Shown piece by piece: positions 42,400-55,030 of a DNA stretch of 64,000 nt. The notes below the pieces were generated by a model. The model did no database searches. It was given only the letters and a program-made list of their open reading frames with translations, and had not been told where the DNA came from. Positions within the stretch are counted from its first letter, which is position 1, and each line of letters opens with the position of its first letter. Origin of the DNA: Casuarius casuarius (Eukaryota; Chordata; Aves; Casuariiformes; Casuariidae); contig PTFA01000111.1 of NCBI GenBank assembly GCA_003342895.1, positions 3,322,847 to 3,386,846 on the forward strand. Reading direction: 5' to 3'. Made by a program: the position numbers and the translations under genes.

Positions 42400-44009
42400 T
42401 TCATGTCAATGCTAGAAAAAGATTGGCTGCATAAACATATGCTGATGGAAAGTAGTACATGTGGACAGTACTGCACTCATTAAAACCCTTCTTCTTTACT
42501 ATGCACATAGTTACAAGCCATCATATGGATTTAATGCAAGTTAATAAAAAATAAAACCAAATGTATGTCAAGAAGAAAACAAGAGCTAATAATCAAAAAA
42601 GCTGAAAAAGCTTTCTGTTTCAGAAACAACAAGTTCTACTTAGTCATGCATAGATTTAAATACCTCCTTTGGTGAGTAACACACTTCTGTTCAAATGTCT
42701 TCATTGGAAGGCATTTGAGCCAAGTAAGGAAGGTAACATCTGGCATCCAGAAATTCAAGTGCCCCTGAAATTATATAAAACAGCATGCATCATTTTTCTT
42801 TTTGCTCTATTATTCTCATTTTTTAACAGCTTTCTCTCCAATCAAGGAGAATGTTTATTAGCTTTCTGGATTCCTAGTTTAATCCCTTAAGTCAGTCCCT
42901 TAAATCTGGTGTGGTTTCACTGTCTCCTTTTACACAGAGGTAACAATGCAAAATTTAGTCCTCTTTCACCAAAGCTATGCTTTTATATCATTAACGATCA
43001 CTTCAAAGCCCAATAGAGAGAGTAAAATGGACCAAACTGTTCCATTCCTTTCTGTTATTAGAGAATACACTGATGACAATGGGATCTCTGTTTAAAATAT
43101 ATAATGATATAATCCCATGCTTAAATTAAACTGTGTGCCTCTAGTATGTTTCTTTTCTTTATCGTATTTCTTTATTTCAGCTCTCCACTGGTGCATTTGG
43201 GTTGGGCATGTCTCTACTTCAGAGCTAAGCACTTTGAATGCTTTCTAAAGGGAATTTGATCAGATCCTTACACTGCAAAACAGACACCTGTGTGTGTCCA
43301 GGAGTCCTGCATGCAGAGTGTCAGCTCTATAAATGTTCTTTAGATGAAAAAGAGAAAACCAGATCACTACCTGGCTCTTGCTCTGAAAGGGAACAATGAC
43401 ATTCTGCTAGTACCTATTATAGCATACTCTGCACAGTCTGTTTCATTAAAACCTTTCATCCTTCTGAAGGGGATGGGGGAACAGAATCTAAGAGATAAAA
43501 CCCCACAATAACTGCACACAATTTAGCTCCCAAATGGAGCCTAACATGATTGAAATAATAAGCATCACACTGTGCTCAACAACACTTCAACTAGCTTAGC
43601 TAGGTTATAAAACATTAAGCATGTCTCTAAAGCAAAACATTTTAAATTAAAACTGTAACAGCAAGTCTGGGAGAACATTATGCTGTGGGCCAGAGTGCTG
43701 ACAGTCCTAAGCGTGTTGGTAAAGATGGGGAAACATTTGCTGTCGTGGTCAGAGACTGGCCAAAAATACAGCCCATGCCTTCCCCCAGAGAAAAGCATCT
43801 GATCCAAAAGCTGATCCTGTCACTGGAAAAAATGCCAGTGATTTCAGTGATGTTTAGATCAAGTCTTAAATCCTGAGTTTCAGTGGTGCTGCTGAACTCA
43901 TTAGGTCCTTGCATATATCCACGCTTGGCCATGGCCTCTAGCTCTTCTGAGGTCACTGCTGTTCCTCAGGCCTGAGGGCTCACAGGAGCAGGTCAGCATT
44001 CAGGAGTAG

Positions 44010-44730
44010 CCAGAAAGCATTTCAAATGTTAGGAATTATTAAGAAAGAAGAAGAGGCAAAAAAATCCAACATCATAATGGCATAGTATAAATCTGTAGGG
44101 CGTTTGCATCTTGAACATTTAATACAGTTCTGATATTCCTGTCTCAAAAGGGATAAAGTAGAAGTAGGAAAGATCCAGCAAAGGCAACAAGAATGGACAA
44201 AGGAAGAGATTGTTTTTAAATGAGGAATGGCTGAACAGACTAAGGATTCATCAGCTGTGAAAAGGGATAACTGAGGGGGATATGACAGAGGTAATATGGG
44301 AAGTCAACAGGGAATGATCATTTCATTGTCTCTTTCAGTGCAAGAACCAAGGGACATTTAATGGAACAAGCAAATGGTAGCATCAACACAAGCCAAAGGA
44401 GATCATTCTTCTCACATTGCATATGTAACTGATGAATCTTACAGCTCAGTGTGGTTGATTTAAAAGTTCACGTGACGTCAAGAAGCAATTGGACAAATCA
44501 AGGGGGCAAAAAGTGCATTTGAGACTACCAAATGCAAAGAGAGCATATCTGCTCAGGAAGTCTCTGAACCACAAATTGCTGCAGTCTGGAAGAGTATTTT
44601 TGAGGAAGTATTTCTAAGGAAGTATGTTTATATTGCTTATTTTTATACTGCTTTTGTACTCTTGCATAGTAAACCTTACTGGTCATTGGAGGAGGACACT
44701 GGGTTGGCTGGACCTTTCTTGAGATAACTG
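44010..44730 (+). mobile_element. Very old CR1-type LINE 3' fragment, plus orientation
   Basis: Several diagnostic blocks of an ancient sauropsid CR1 3' end occur in the right order. There is a TTAGGAATTATTAAGAAAG start, then CATAATGGCATAGTATAAAT, a CATCTTGAAC block, a block with GGCAACAAGAATGG, then GGGGGATATGACAGAGGT, AGGGAATGATCATTTCATTG, a CAAGAACCAAGGGACA block, CTTCTCACATTGCATATG, and a final ACTGGGTTGGCTGGACC. This is far more diverged than the other two CR1 copies and has lost all coding capacity. The type is shared by turtles, crocodilians and birds, so the insertion is probably older than birds. Ends are approximate to about 30 bp. Confidence 0.8.
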
Positions 44731-47700
44731 TTTGTATGGTTTTATATTGAATACATTAACAATAAAACTGGTAAGACATAAAAATGAAGTCCATAGTTTA
44801 AAATACAGGGAAGANAAAATAGCAGATTTTTTTGTTGTTGTTTAGATTATATCCCACTGTGGATCTTTGTGAAACTGATATTTCACAGTTTCTATCATCC
44901 TGGGGGCAGCAAAAATACACAACTCTTTTGCCATCACTAAGTGCTGTAACTAATTTTTCCTGGATGACTGGCTCTATGGAACATCCACTATTGCCTTTGA
45001 CAATTCACTGTTCTCTTTGGGAAAAGAAATCATTTCTGATGTACTTAGCTTTGCTTGATAACAAGGGCTCCCAATGGTTTTTTATTATATGCCAGTTTTA
45101 ACTTCCCTGGCAAACTGAAAATCTGTTGATTAATAGCAAAATCATCTATAATACATGGACTGCACTGTGGTACCAACCAAGAAACACTTGTTCTATAAAG
45201 TCATCACAAATAATACTATTTCACTAGATGAATCTGGTCTCTCTGGCTGCAGAAAAATACCATGTGTCATGCGCAAATATGCCCACTGTCATCAGGTTAA
45301 ATTAGTGTAATATAATAACGACAGGTTTTGCAGCCCACACAACAGACATGAACAAAGAGAAAAGGAATCAGAAAGTCCTCTGTAATAGCAGGCAGTCTCC
45401 AACTATCTTCTGTTGTCATCTTGAGAATAAAGATATAAATTTTAAACATCAGAGTGTTAGTTTAACTTAGGAACAAATCTATTTCTTTAGTAGAACTTCT
45501 TTTTCTGAATTATACCATAGATTCAGGCCTCTGTTTTTTTTCAAACAACTGGATTTCCTTCTTTACATTACACTTCAAACTAGGTGGCTACATTGTTACT
45601 GCTTCTCTGGAAACAAGAAATAACTAACTCGTTTGCACCCTGAGTAAAGAAAAAATAAAACTTACATTTCCCCTTGAGTTGCAAAATAGATTTTTGTTTT
45701 ACTGACCATACTTCAGAGAGACACATTTTCACTGACTGTAGTAAACCCTCTTGTTTTTGAAGACGTGATGGATTCAGCACTTAAAACAAATTCTGTTAAC
45801 TATACTGATATCAGAAACCACGAAGAGACAATGAGGAGGGGACATTACAATATTTTTTTTTAATCACTTTTCAGATCACAGGAATTTGAGGAGATCCAGA
45901 AAACTGCTGACTTCTGCAATCAGTGTATGCAACTAAAGATAATAATTTTCACTCTGTGTAAATATATTTGAGAACAAGTGTCAAGAAATAAATGGCCTGA
46001 AGTTCTGCTGAAGCATAAACTACAAAGCAATCGTCAAAAAGTAAGNCTACTTTTGCTTCGGTGAATTGGAGTTCATTGTTAATCTCTTGGATGTGGAATG
46101 TAAACATACTCTTTATGAATCTAATATCATACTTTNTGAAGATGAGAATGTTTAGTATACTTGGTAGTTTGTCTGGCATGAACCTATTTGTTTTGTGTGA
46201 CTTGCTCTTGACGTCTGTTTCTGTGCTTCTTGCTTGTGATTCTTCAGTCATCTGTGGTGTGGTCTGTACTTCATAACTGCCAGCAAAATACAATGTCTCA
46301 CATTTTAACGAGGTGCATAATTTATATCAAGTACATAGTAGCACTAATGTCCTTCACTTGATGTGATGATTCAAGGAGCCCATCCCGTGTAACTTCTGGA
46401 ATCTGGGCACAGTTATAAAATTGTTATGAACCACTGCATCATCATGGAATTTGTGGCACATAGAGATGACATCCGTCGTTTTCCTACAAGGCTCCTGGCT
46501 CATATTCACTGGATCTTGAACCATGGAAAAATCATTGTCAGAATATAGTTGTCCCCAGGCTGTGCTCTGCTGTGCCCTACAATGGGTATGGATAGGCAGA
46601 GGACTGGACCAGGGCAGGAGAATGTGCAGGGAGAATCAATGGCAGAAAATGGAATATTACCAAGCAGGACAAAAGAGAATGAAACAGCTATTCAAAAAAG
46701 ATGACGAGGAAGAACAGGGAATGGGGCTGACGAAGCAACAGGGGAAAAGAAGAGCATGCGTTCAGAGCAGAGGGGCTGGCATGAGTGCACGACTGCTGCA
46801 AGCAAGCCAAGGGGCCCTGGGGCAGACCAAGGAGCCCCTGGGATTCAGGAGGCAAGCTGTGACCTGTAGGACAGGCAACCTGGGCCCTGGGGGGTAATAA
46901 ATTGTGCTCAGCATCTGTCATGTGTCCTGGGAAAGCAGAGGCTGTGTGGTAAGTCTGTGCGGTGCATGTCTCCATTTCCCACTGCTAAGCACAGAGTAAC
47001 CATGTTTGAGTCTTGTTCAAAACCTCTCACATAACACAGGAATTTCGCCCATGGGGGAAATTTCCCATGTGGAAATCCCTCTGGAAAACATGAGTGCCTC
47101 ATCCCACCGCAGCTGTGGCTCTATGAGTGCAGCCGTAAAGAGTGGGGCAGCCTCAGGGGCCTCTCATTTCTGGAGTGGAGTTGCAACCTTCCTACTGCAG
47201 CAGATTTGCATACCCAGACTGTGCCTTAAAAAACTGAGCCAGAAGCACTGCTTGCACTCTGTTTAAATATAAAAATCTTAAAACTCATAACCCAATGGAG
47301 TGGGCCCTAGGCCCACTGGAAGAGCTATGTCAGGGCTGCACGAGCACCAGATGTTTTCTAAAGCTGACTGCATAAATGAAATGTTAGCAATTTTTTAAGA
47401 AAGGATCCACATTGCTCATTTGGCTGGAACAATCTGCCCTTTTAACAGGAGGTGTTCCCCTCTGGGCCTCCTCACTCAGCACAATTCATGATTACTACAT
47501 GTGGATTGCAAAGGTGCAGGTGCAACACTCTCAAGAGAAAAAAATTCATCCTGGGTACAAGCTGAGAAATCCTGTAAGAGAGACCCCGGGACTCAACAAA
47601 CCTGTGAGGAAAGTGTGACATGAATTTTAATCTTGATGTTGTATTGTGCAGGGACAAACTCTACTGTGTAAACATTGATTTAAAACATATTAGGTAAGGT

Positions 47701-48054
47701 ACCTCTTCATAAATCATAGACATCATTATTAAAAGAAATCAAAACACAGAATCAAACAAAGAGACTTGAGTAAGTAAAGATTAAAATAAATTCTCTCTTA
47801 AATATTTATTTATCTAGAAAGAGCAAGAAAGAAGGCTTTCATATATCTGTGTAAAACAATCTGTACTATCTATATCTATATCTGTATATCTGTATGTGTA
47901 TGTGTATAGATGTGTACATATGTATGAAACAATCTATTTGCTGTTCCTTCAAAATAGCCATCTCAATGTAATTGCACTGTGATAGTGTCAGTAAAGACAT
48001 AGTTCAGAAGTCACCTTTGCTAGGTCTGACTGCTGAGAGATGCCTGTTGAACCT
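44731..48054. other. Intron-like or intergenic DNA
   Basis: No repeat recognised except the simple repeat near 47866. A GC-richer stretch at 46520-46900 gives a 124-codon plus-strand frame without splice or family support. Confidence 0.4.
47866..47926. repeat. Degenerate TATCTG/TGTA simple repeat
   Basis: Imperfect units TATC, TGTATATC and TGTATG follow one another. The tract is flanked on both sides by AAACAATCT, which suggests it grew within a short duplicated context. Confidence 0.85.
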
Positions 48055-48582
48055 TTATGGCCTGTGGCAGGTGCGTTAGCAGCGCTGTGTGGTACCAGCT
48101 TCCCTGCCTTGGCTGAAAACAGCACCGAGGCTTATTAAGCAAGTTCTGCGCAGCAGTTATCACAGCAATGTCATGAAGAGACATGGCTTAGCATCATCCC
48201 CTCTGAAGACAGGGGGCTCCATTCGCCTGCTGCCGTAAAGCAGCTCAACTTCATTATATGGCCACCAAAGTGGTAAAATCAGCTGGAATACCGAGGAATA
48301 TTGCAAGTATGCTATTTCTAAATATTTTCTGCCTTTAGATCCACCATGTCTGACTATGTGCTTCTCTCCCGCCACCAGCCTGACCTTTCACCCATAACCC
48401 TGCTCAAGCGATAACCACCAGTGGCGATCGTGACGGATGCGTCTGGTCATGATAGCTGCATCCAGCTCTAATTGGACTCTTGGCAGATAGCTAGCAGCAC
48501 AATAGCCAAGGGCTGATTGAGTATGCACCAACCAAAATATGGCTGGTATGCAAATACGACCATGAGTTAACCATTTTACTCC

Positions 48583-48590
48583 ATAAATAG
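48583..48590 (+). promoter_or_regulatory. TATA-like box of the solo LTR
   Basis: ATAAATAG sits about 460 bp before the LTR polyadenylation signal and just upstream of the GGGGACAGCC leader start, the position expected of a U3 promoter. Whether it is active is unknown. Confidence 0.5.
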
Positions 48591-49045
48591 GGGACAGCCC
48601 ATAGCCCATTGAGCTCTCCTGCATGGCAGCAGGCTGCATGCCAGGATCTCCCCTTGAGCAAGGATGTCTCTCAAGGTTTACTCCTCAAGGCTGAGAAATC
48701 CCTTACCAGCGATAGATCCTTGGTAAGTCACAAATAGCATGCTCAAACTTTGCAAATTTTTCTAAGTTGCATCTTGGATTGGTTGTGCACATAATCCCTT
48801 AGACATAAACTGTTGACCAAGTCTAGGACTAAGGTTGGATCCAGCCGCACCCAGACTCCTCTGAGAAAGAGTTTGGAAAGCAAGGGGGTCCATTCTGAAC
48901 CTCATGACTCGATGGGAGGGTCTCCTGACGATTTCGTCTGACCCTGTCCTGTATGCAGGAAATAACCAAGTGTATGTTGCCATCAAATCTTGCTAAACCA
49001 CTGTCTTATTTACCATTGAACTTTGTTAAATCACCGTCTTATATC

Positions 49046-49051
49046 AATAAA
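49046..49051 (+). terminator. Polyadenylation signal of the solo LTR
   Basis: AATAAA lies within ATCAATAAAACATATTGC, about 45 bp before the proposed LTR end, matching the R/U5 arrangement of retroviral LTRs. Confidence 0.55.
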
Positions 49052-49097
49052 ACATATTGCTGCTTCTCTCTTACAAATGAAGCGCATCACTCGTCCA

Positions 49098-51199
49098 TGA
49101 CACCATGGTGGATGATTTGAATAACAACTCAATGCAGTGAGATTTCCCAGGTTTGGTATTTGCTTTGGTATGACTGATACAAAGCAAGCAGGCAGGTGAC
49201 TTGGTATAAAACATACCAGAATGTTTTATGATTTCAGTATCTGCCTTCTTTGATGAGAATAACTGGTACAACACCCCAGCTACCTATCAAACATTTGCCT
49301 GTTTTCCCACTAGTTTCTCCAGAAACCTCTTAAGTGCTTGTTATCTGTCTATCTGTCTGTCTACTTGCTTATTGTTATTTCCAAAGCTTGTGTCATTTCT
49401 GTAGAGGATGGCTTCCAGTATTAGGACTGAAAAACAAGAGAAGGGACAGCAAATGGGTGGCAAGGCTCTCTTCCCGATATGCTCCAGTGTGAGCAAGAAT
49501 GCAATGTTTTATGGGAANCACTATTAGGATGCTATAGTCAATGAAAGTGCCTGGACAACAACAATGTAATTAGAGTGTCCATTCATTTCAGAGACATATT
49601 ATTCTTCACCAGAGGCCCCTCTAATTGTTGCTTCTAGCAACAAAGCATCAGACATTTTGTAATAGGATATATTTTTAACACTGCATATGAGAGAGAGGCA
49701 TATAAACCCTGCAATCTGCTAATGGAGTTTATATCCTGGATTTCCTTTGTGACTTTATGCTGTGGCTCAGTGGGAACAGAAAGAACTAGTTGCTCTATTT
49801 TATTCCTTTTTTTCTGATTTGGTTACTATAGTAGCAAAACAAATGCAACGATTGGAATAATAGCTACACTTTGAATATTAACTACATTTTGAATAAGACA
49901 ATGCATTTAATATAGTCAAAGAGATGAAAGTTGTTTCTGGTGAAGACAGGTTTAAATCATGTTAATATCATGAACTGAAGAATTTTCTTGGTCCTTTCAA
50001 CAATTTCAAATATGAATCATATGATGAACAAAGATGGTCAATTGTAAACCTCTGTCTTCATTAAATGTAGTAAAACATAATGCCTAGGATCCAACTGGAC
50101 ACTATGATTGTTATTTATAGAGCTTGAGGACTCCTTTTCTCTAGGGATTCTGTAGCAAAAAAGACACAATAAATCCAGGAGACACAGATTTCTTAAAGGA
50201 AACCTAATCAGATCCATCACATGCTGCAGACCCCTGCAGTTGACTAAGTGGTGTAATGAAAGCATTTTTATTGTCTATGGGTGATACGAGGGATTCTTTT
50301 CTTTAGGGAAATTTTCCTTTCATACAACAGCCTACTTGGCTGGAGGATAGTGAAAACAGAGGGGAGAGTATGCATGGGGCTTGCTGCATTCAGGTGGTCT
50401 AGCCAATACAGTGAACTTCCAAAAATCGGATAGGATCCTCTAATTTATGCCAAGGGATGCTCTAGCACCTGAGGTCAACATAAAGTGAAGACAAAATGTT
50501 TCAAAGCTTCTCTGCTCCGAGCATGGATCTGACAGGCCAGGTGAAGTCAGTCTCCAGGTAGCTTCCTTGGAATAATAACAACTTGAAATAGAGTTCTTTG
50601 TGACAGAAGTAAAATTATTTTGCAAAGCTAATGCACTACTTATTTTTACCTTTTGCCTGAATTCATAGTTGAAGAATAAACTATGTGAAACGATCAATCG
50701 AAGCTTGTGAAGAATCAATAATGCCTCTACATCTGTCCTGCTGTTTTGAATTTATCTGCGATTAGGATCAGACTCATTGATCTGCTCATGGGCACCTGAG
50801 GAAAAACAGATACATTAGAGTACCATGCATAGGTATCCTAGCATGAAAGAATGAGACATGGGAAATTCATTTGTGTTTTTCTACAGTCACATAGTATTCT
50901 TCCCAATGGTAATAATGACTTTCTATACTAGGAATTACTATGTATGTGATGATTTAATTTTAGAACTATAATTTCAATTAGTCTTTTGAGAGAGAGCTCA
51001 GCTGGACATGCTCCTCTTTTCTGCTTTGTGTTTGAGTGGGTTGCTTTTCTGTAATTCAAAGCCAAAAATTGTGTGGGGCTTGCTCTTCCCAGGAATTCAC
51101 CATTTTAAAAGAGATTTAATAGCAGAAAGTATTTTACCAATAGCATGTGGACTCTATTCACCACGGCCTCTACGCCCTCCTTTAGCATGCTGCTGAAGG
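49098..51199. other. Intron-like or intergenic DNA
   Basis: This contains a short TCTG/TCTA simple repeat near 49348 and nothing else recognised. Confidence 0.4.
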
Positions 51200-51548
51200 C
51201 TTGGGGTGGGACCTAATGGCAGCTTTCTAATACCTGAGAGGGTGTTTTTGAGAAAACAGAACTGGGCTCCTCACAGAGGTGCATGGCAGGAGGGAGAGAG
51301 ACAACACACAGAGGTTGAAATGACAGGTTCAAGCTGGATATAAGGAAAGATGTTTTCCCCATGAGGACTGTCAGGCAGTGGAGCAGGTTGCCCCACAAGG
51401 TTGTGCCATCTCCATCCTTGGAGGTTTTCAAGACCTACCTAGACACAGCCCTGAGCAGTCTGGTGTGACCCCAGAGCTGGCCCTGCTTTGGGCAGGGGGT
51501 TGGAGTTGAGACCTCCTGAGGTCCCTTCCTGCCTGAACTATCCTGCGG
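51200..51548 (+). mobile_element. CR1 LINE 3' end, plus orientation
   Basis: The segment shows the standard end of an avian CR1. It has GGGACCTAATGGCAGCTTTC, then an AATACCTGAGAGGG block, CAAGCTGGATATAAGGAAAG, a CAGGCAGTGGAGCAGGTTGC block, CCATCTCCATCCTTGGAGGT, the TTTTCAAGACCTACCTAGAC block, and GAGGTCCCTTCCTGCCTGAA. It carries the last codons of the ORF2 region and the 3' UTR. The short terminal tandem repeat usual for CR1 is not evident beyond position 51548. It is opposite in orientation to the CR1 at 29105 and antisense to the proposed minus-strand gene. Confidence 0.9.
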
Positions 51549-52028
51549 GGAGGAAAGGCTGTGCCACTGCCCTTACAGGAAGCAAACACAGGAGACACAG
51601 CCTTCCTGCTTGGGAAGGACAACACTAGCCGTCCTGGAGACGCCCATCCCTGCACGGGGCAGGATTGCCCCTGCAAAGCTCTGTGCTGTCTGTGGGCTCC
51701 AGGAGCTCAGCTGGACTGGAGATCATTGTGTTTACACACAATTCCTTTGGACGACCAGCATGGAGGGAATGTTAGATAGCATGAACTGGGAAAAAAAAAA
51801 ATCACGAAAAAGTGGGAAAAATCCCATACCGAAGAAATCCTAAGGTATTGCCTTTATAGCTCCAGGCTGACAAAGGTCAATTCACAACTCTTTCAAACTT
51901 TTGGACCTTTGTACACATATCTTCCAGTCTTGGGTTTCAAAACACAATGAATTAAAAGATCTCACTGTCCTTCAGCTCTTTAGTCCTTCTGGACATGTTC
52001 TTTATGCTAGATGAAATCCCGCGTCCTC

Positions 52029-52060
52029 TGAAGTCAGTGGAAACATTTCCACTGACTTCA
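52029..52060. repeat. Perfect 15-bp inverted repeat with 2-nt spacer
   Basis: TGAAGTCAGTGGAAA, then CA, then TTTCCACTGACTTCA. The CACTGACTTCA arm resembles the ATTGACTTCAATGG-type arms of old reptile and bird inverted-repeat elements, so it is probably the core of a decayed MITE. Confidence 0.9.
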
Positions 52061-54515
52061 ACAGTCTAAATAGTATCTTTGAGGTCTTGTAACACAGAAC
52101 ACCAGTGAAAAAGCAGAGAATAAGGCACACTCATAGTTCAGGCCACAGAGACTTGGATAGCTTAGAGCATCATCCTCAGCTTTCACACTAAGAACGACTA
52201 ATGGGAAAATAAGAAACATGTCTAGAAGAACGTTTTATTTGTGGTCTGTTTTTCTTCACCAAACTAGATGCATGACTAGAGCAGCTCTGTGAACTTTTGC
52301 CAAAAACAGGTTTTCATGAAAAGAATATTACTAATTCCAAATAAAACTCACTGGAAAAATATTATAAATTATTTTTGGTTTGGAAAACCTTCAAGTTCCT
52401 TTTCAGTTTTGAAAATTCACTTACAATTCAATGAAGTTGTTTTTATTTTGCTACATTATTTCATTATGTCTTAGAAGTAGTAGAACTTATCACTGTGTAT
52501 AAGGTAATAGAAACAAATGGGGCAAAGTGATACAAAAAAGGGGGACTGCAATGGAAGCAAGAACTACTCTGATTTAAAAAGGAAAATGAAATGTTTAAAG
52601 GATTATTAAGTAGTAGCTACCTTTGTTTTAACATCATATTACAATGTCACTCACTATTGTAATCATGATTACTTTGACATTTTCTAACCCCAAATCTCAG
52701 CGCTTTAAAGTGAAAAGAATTTCCCAAACAATGCTTGTAAATTTTATTCTTCAAGGAATTTTAGGCATGTCTACTATTTGGTTTCTGAATGAGAAAAAAA
52801 ATAGCAATGATATTTCCAGAAAAATAGAAATGCTGATAGTCTATTATCATGGGCCTTGAGAAGGTTGCTTAAAATGCCACAACACTCTCTGTGTAAGTGG
52901 AAATGGCATTGTTGGCATTAAAGCTGATTCTTTATCTCAGAGTAGTGTTATGAAAGACAGCTTAATAACCCCTGAAAAGAGTCTTGCAATTGTTTGTAAT
53001 AAAAGCAGGAAATGTGAGGAGAATGCAAGTTGTTCTGTTGTGTGCTTTAATAGCAGAAGTCCTCTTTATCCAAAACCTTTTTTTGCACTTAGTAATTAGC
53101 AGTTTATTATGCTGAGAATGAATTGCTTCTTTCTGACTTCTAACCAGTCTAATTAAACCCAGTCATTAATGTAAAGACTCTGTATGAAAGAGACACTTCA
53201 TACCTGATCAAACAATTATTTTAGAAGGTGCTGATCCTCTTATTGCTATTCAGGATATTTTTCGGTTGATTGGAGAAGTGGTAATGGAACAGCATATTAA
53301 CAAATAATGGAGATGAATGGTTCTGAAATGTAAAAAGATATTTCTGCTCTGTTGCTTCAATGAAAACTATGCAAAAAAACCTGTCTTCCAGAGATGACAG
53401 AAAATATTTGTCAAATTAGCATGTAGTTCTCATTTCTTCCAATGAAGCTATCAAGTTTTAATGAAAAAAAAGGCTGCGTGAAATTTCACAGTACATCAGT
53501 AAACATTGCAACTCGTGTTATCACTGTATGTACACTGTATCACCCATGATTGCACAACTGCAGCTTTTATGTCTTGCTCATTTTCCTGAATAGAAAAAAA
53601 AAATGTTTTCTGGACATACCTGTGGATTGATTTAATTAGGTTGTTCATAGATATATTTAATGTTTATCACAATTGGTTTGTGGCCAGGCAACAGGAATAC
53701 TTGAATATTGAGGTGCTTCTCTGTGTCGGTGAGGCTGTCAGAGCCAGCACCCCATGTCTGCTCTGGTGAATCCTTGTAAACGGGCAGAGATTAATGGATG
53801 GTGAGTTTTGTCTGGGACGTGTAGGAGCTGAATGTGGTGAGGTATAGTAACGGGCGGGCTGACTGAAACGGAAAGACTCAACGCATGGTGCGAGTACATG
53901 AAACCCGTGTCACAGGGTGATGATGCTGGGGGCAGTTTGTGTAGGGGCAAGATGAGGTGGGAGGGCGACCGTTCCTCCTGGGGCTTCTACACGAGCAGTG
54001 CGGATGGCTGCGCACCTTGCCATCCGGACAGCACTGTGATTTCTCCATGCATCCCTGGGCGCACACTATCCAGAAAGGGAGGAAACTGGGAGGAAGGAGA
54101 CAGGATCATAACCCTGCCAAGATCCAGGAAGAGGTCTATGTACCCAGCTCTGAAATACCATTTAGGCTCAGTGCCTCTCTGAAGGGAGGCTTCAGTGGCT
54201 CCCAGCTTCCCTCCATGCAAGGTCCTGCCTCCTGTAGCAGTATAGACTTTAGGATGTGTTTTCAGTAGCTAAGATATTATCACAATCTTTCACAAGTTTT
54301 TTGTTTCTTTCTCTCTTTTAAGTGAATAGAAAAAACTCACACAATCAGAGAGAGACATGTGGGTTTATACACTATGTGTATCTTTGATAGGGTAAAACAG
54401 CTGAATGTCTAAGCAACTTTACGAGCAATCAAAACAAAAAACAAAAGAAGGATGTAATCTTCATGCTTCAAGCATTAATCAAATACTAATTAGTAGGAAT
54501 TAGGAAAGAAATGTA

Positions 54516-54562
54516 ATTTATTTAAAGAAACTCATTTATTTAAAGAAACTCATTTAAAGAAA
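54516..54562. repeat. 18-bp tandem duplication
   Basis: The unit ATTTATTTAAAGAAACTC occurs twice exactly (54516-54533 and 54534-54551) and is followed by a partial third copy with a deletion of TATT. Confidence 0.9.
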
Positions 54563-55030
54563 ATAAAATATCCATTCTGTGGTTACTGGACCTTCATATG
54601 AAATATCTGTTACTGGTCACTGTCAGATCTGATGTTATTAGATAGACAAGCCACAGGGTTCAATCCTGAATAGTTATACCTATTTTTATTCCTTCATATT
54701 CTGCTGAAAGAGATAAAAATGCATTGTAGGAAACAGTATGAGAAAAATGATCCCTCAACATTATCTTTAATAACTGATCAGCAATTTTAATTCAGTAAAG
54801 TAATAGCACTGATCAAAATTGTGGGGATTTTTTTTTAGGCTGTCTGGTCTCATTGTCTGCTCATATCAAGAACAACACATTTCCCAACAGGCAATATCTT
54901 GTCAGCTGTGCATGTACGCTATTTGGAGGTTCTGAATCCAGTCCAGAATAATCCTTTGAAATGCAGGGAAGGATCAGAATAAGTATTGCTTAGAGAGGGC
55001 AAATGAAATATTCAAAAGCTAAGCACTTAC

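Larger units (their letters stand above)
29586..44009. other. Intron-like or intergenic DNA with scattered old repeat remnants
   Basis: Apart from the listed MITE-like, LINE-like and simple repeats, nothing is recognised. The minus-strand frame at 43678-43956 starts plausibly (MTSEELEAMAKRGY) but has no donor and loses protein-like character. Confidence 0.4.
48055..49097 (+). mobile_element. Solo LTR of an endogenous retrovirus, plus orientation
   Basis: About 1 kb has the layout of a retroviral LTR. A promoter-like ATAAATAG lies at 48583-48590, preceded by an ATTTGCAT-like octamer on the opposite strand (ATGCAAAT at 48548). A GC-richer leader follows, then an AATAAA at 49046-49051, a short U5-like stretch, and an end reading CACTCGTCCA. 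Base composition is higher in GC than the flanks. No gag, pol or env sequence and no primer-binding site follow, so it is a solo LTR left by recombination. The 5' end is uncertain (48050-48110) because I could not find a convincing target-site duplication. The class is not assigned; an ERVL-like or other avian ERV is plausible. In the proposed gene it sits antisense inside an intron. Confidence 0.72.
51549..55030. other. Intron-like DNA with a GC/CpG-richer patch
   Basis: The patch at about 53700-54250 is clearly richer in G, C and CpG than its surroundings, with open frames of about 100 codons on both strands. It matches no repeat I know. It could be a decayed retroelement or a regulatory element. 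Confidence 0.35.

Noticed and set aside
43820..43841. Small hairpin TCACTGG ... CCAGTGA
   Set aside because: A 7-bp stem is within chance expectation for 64 kb.
43678..43956. 92-codon minus-strand frame beginning MTSEELEAMAKRGY
   Set aside because: The first third looks coding, but there is no donor and the rest is not protein-like. It abuts the old CR1.
48388..48639. 83-codon minus-strand open frame
   Set aside because: It is antisense inside the LTR and no gene is expected there.
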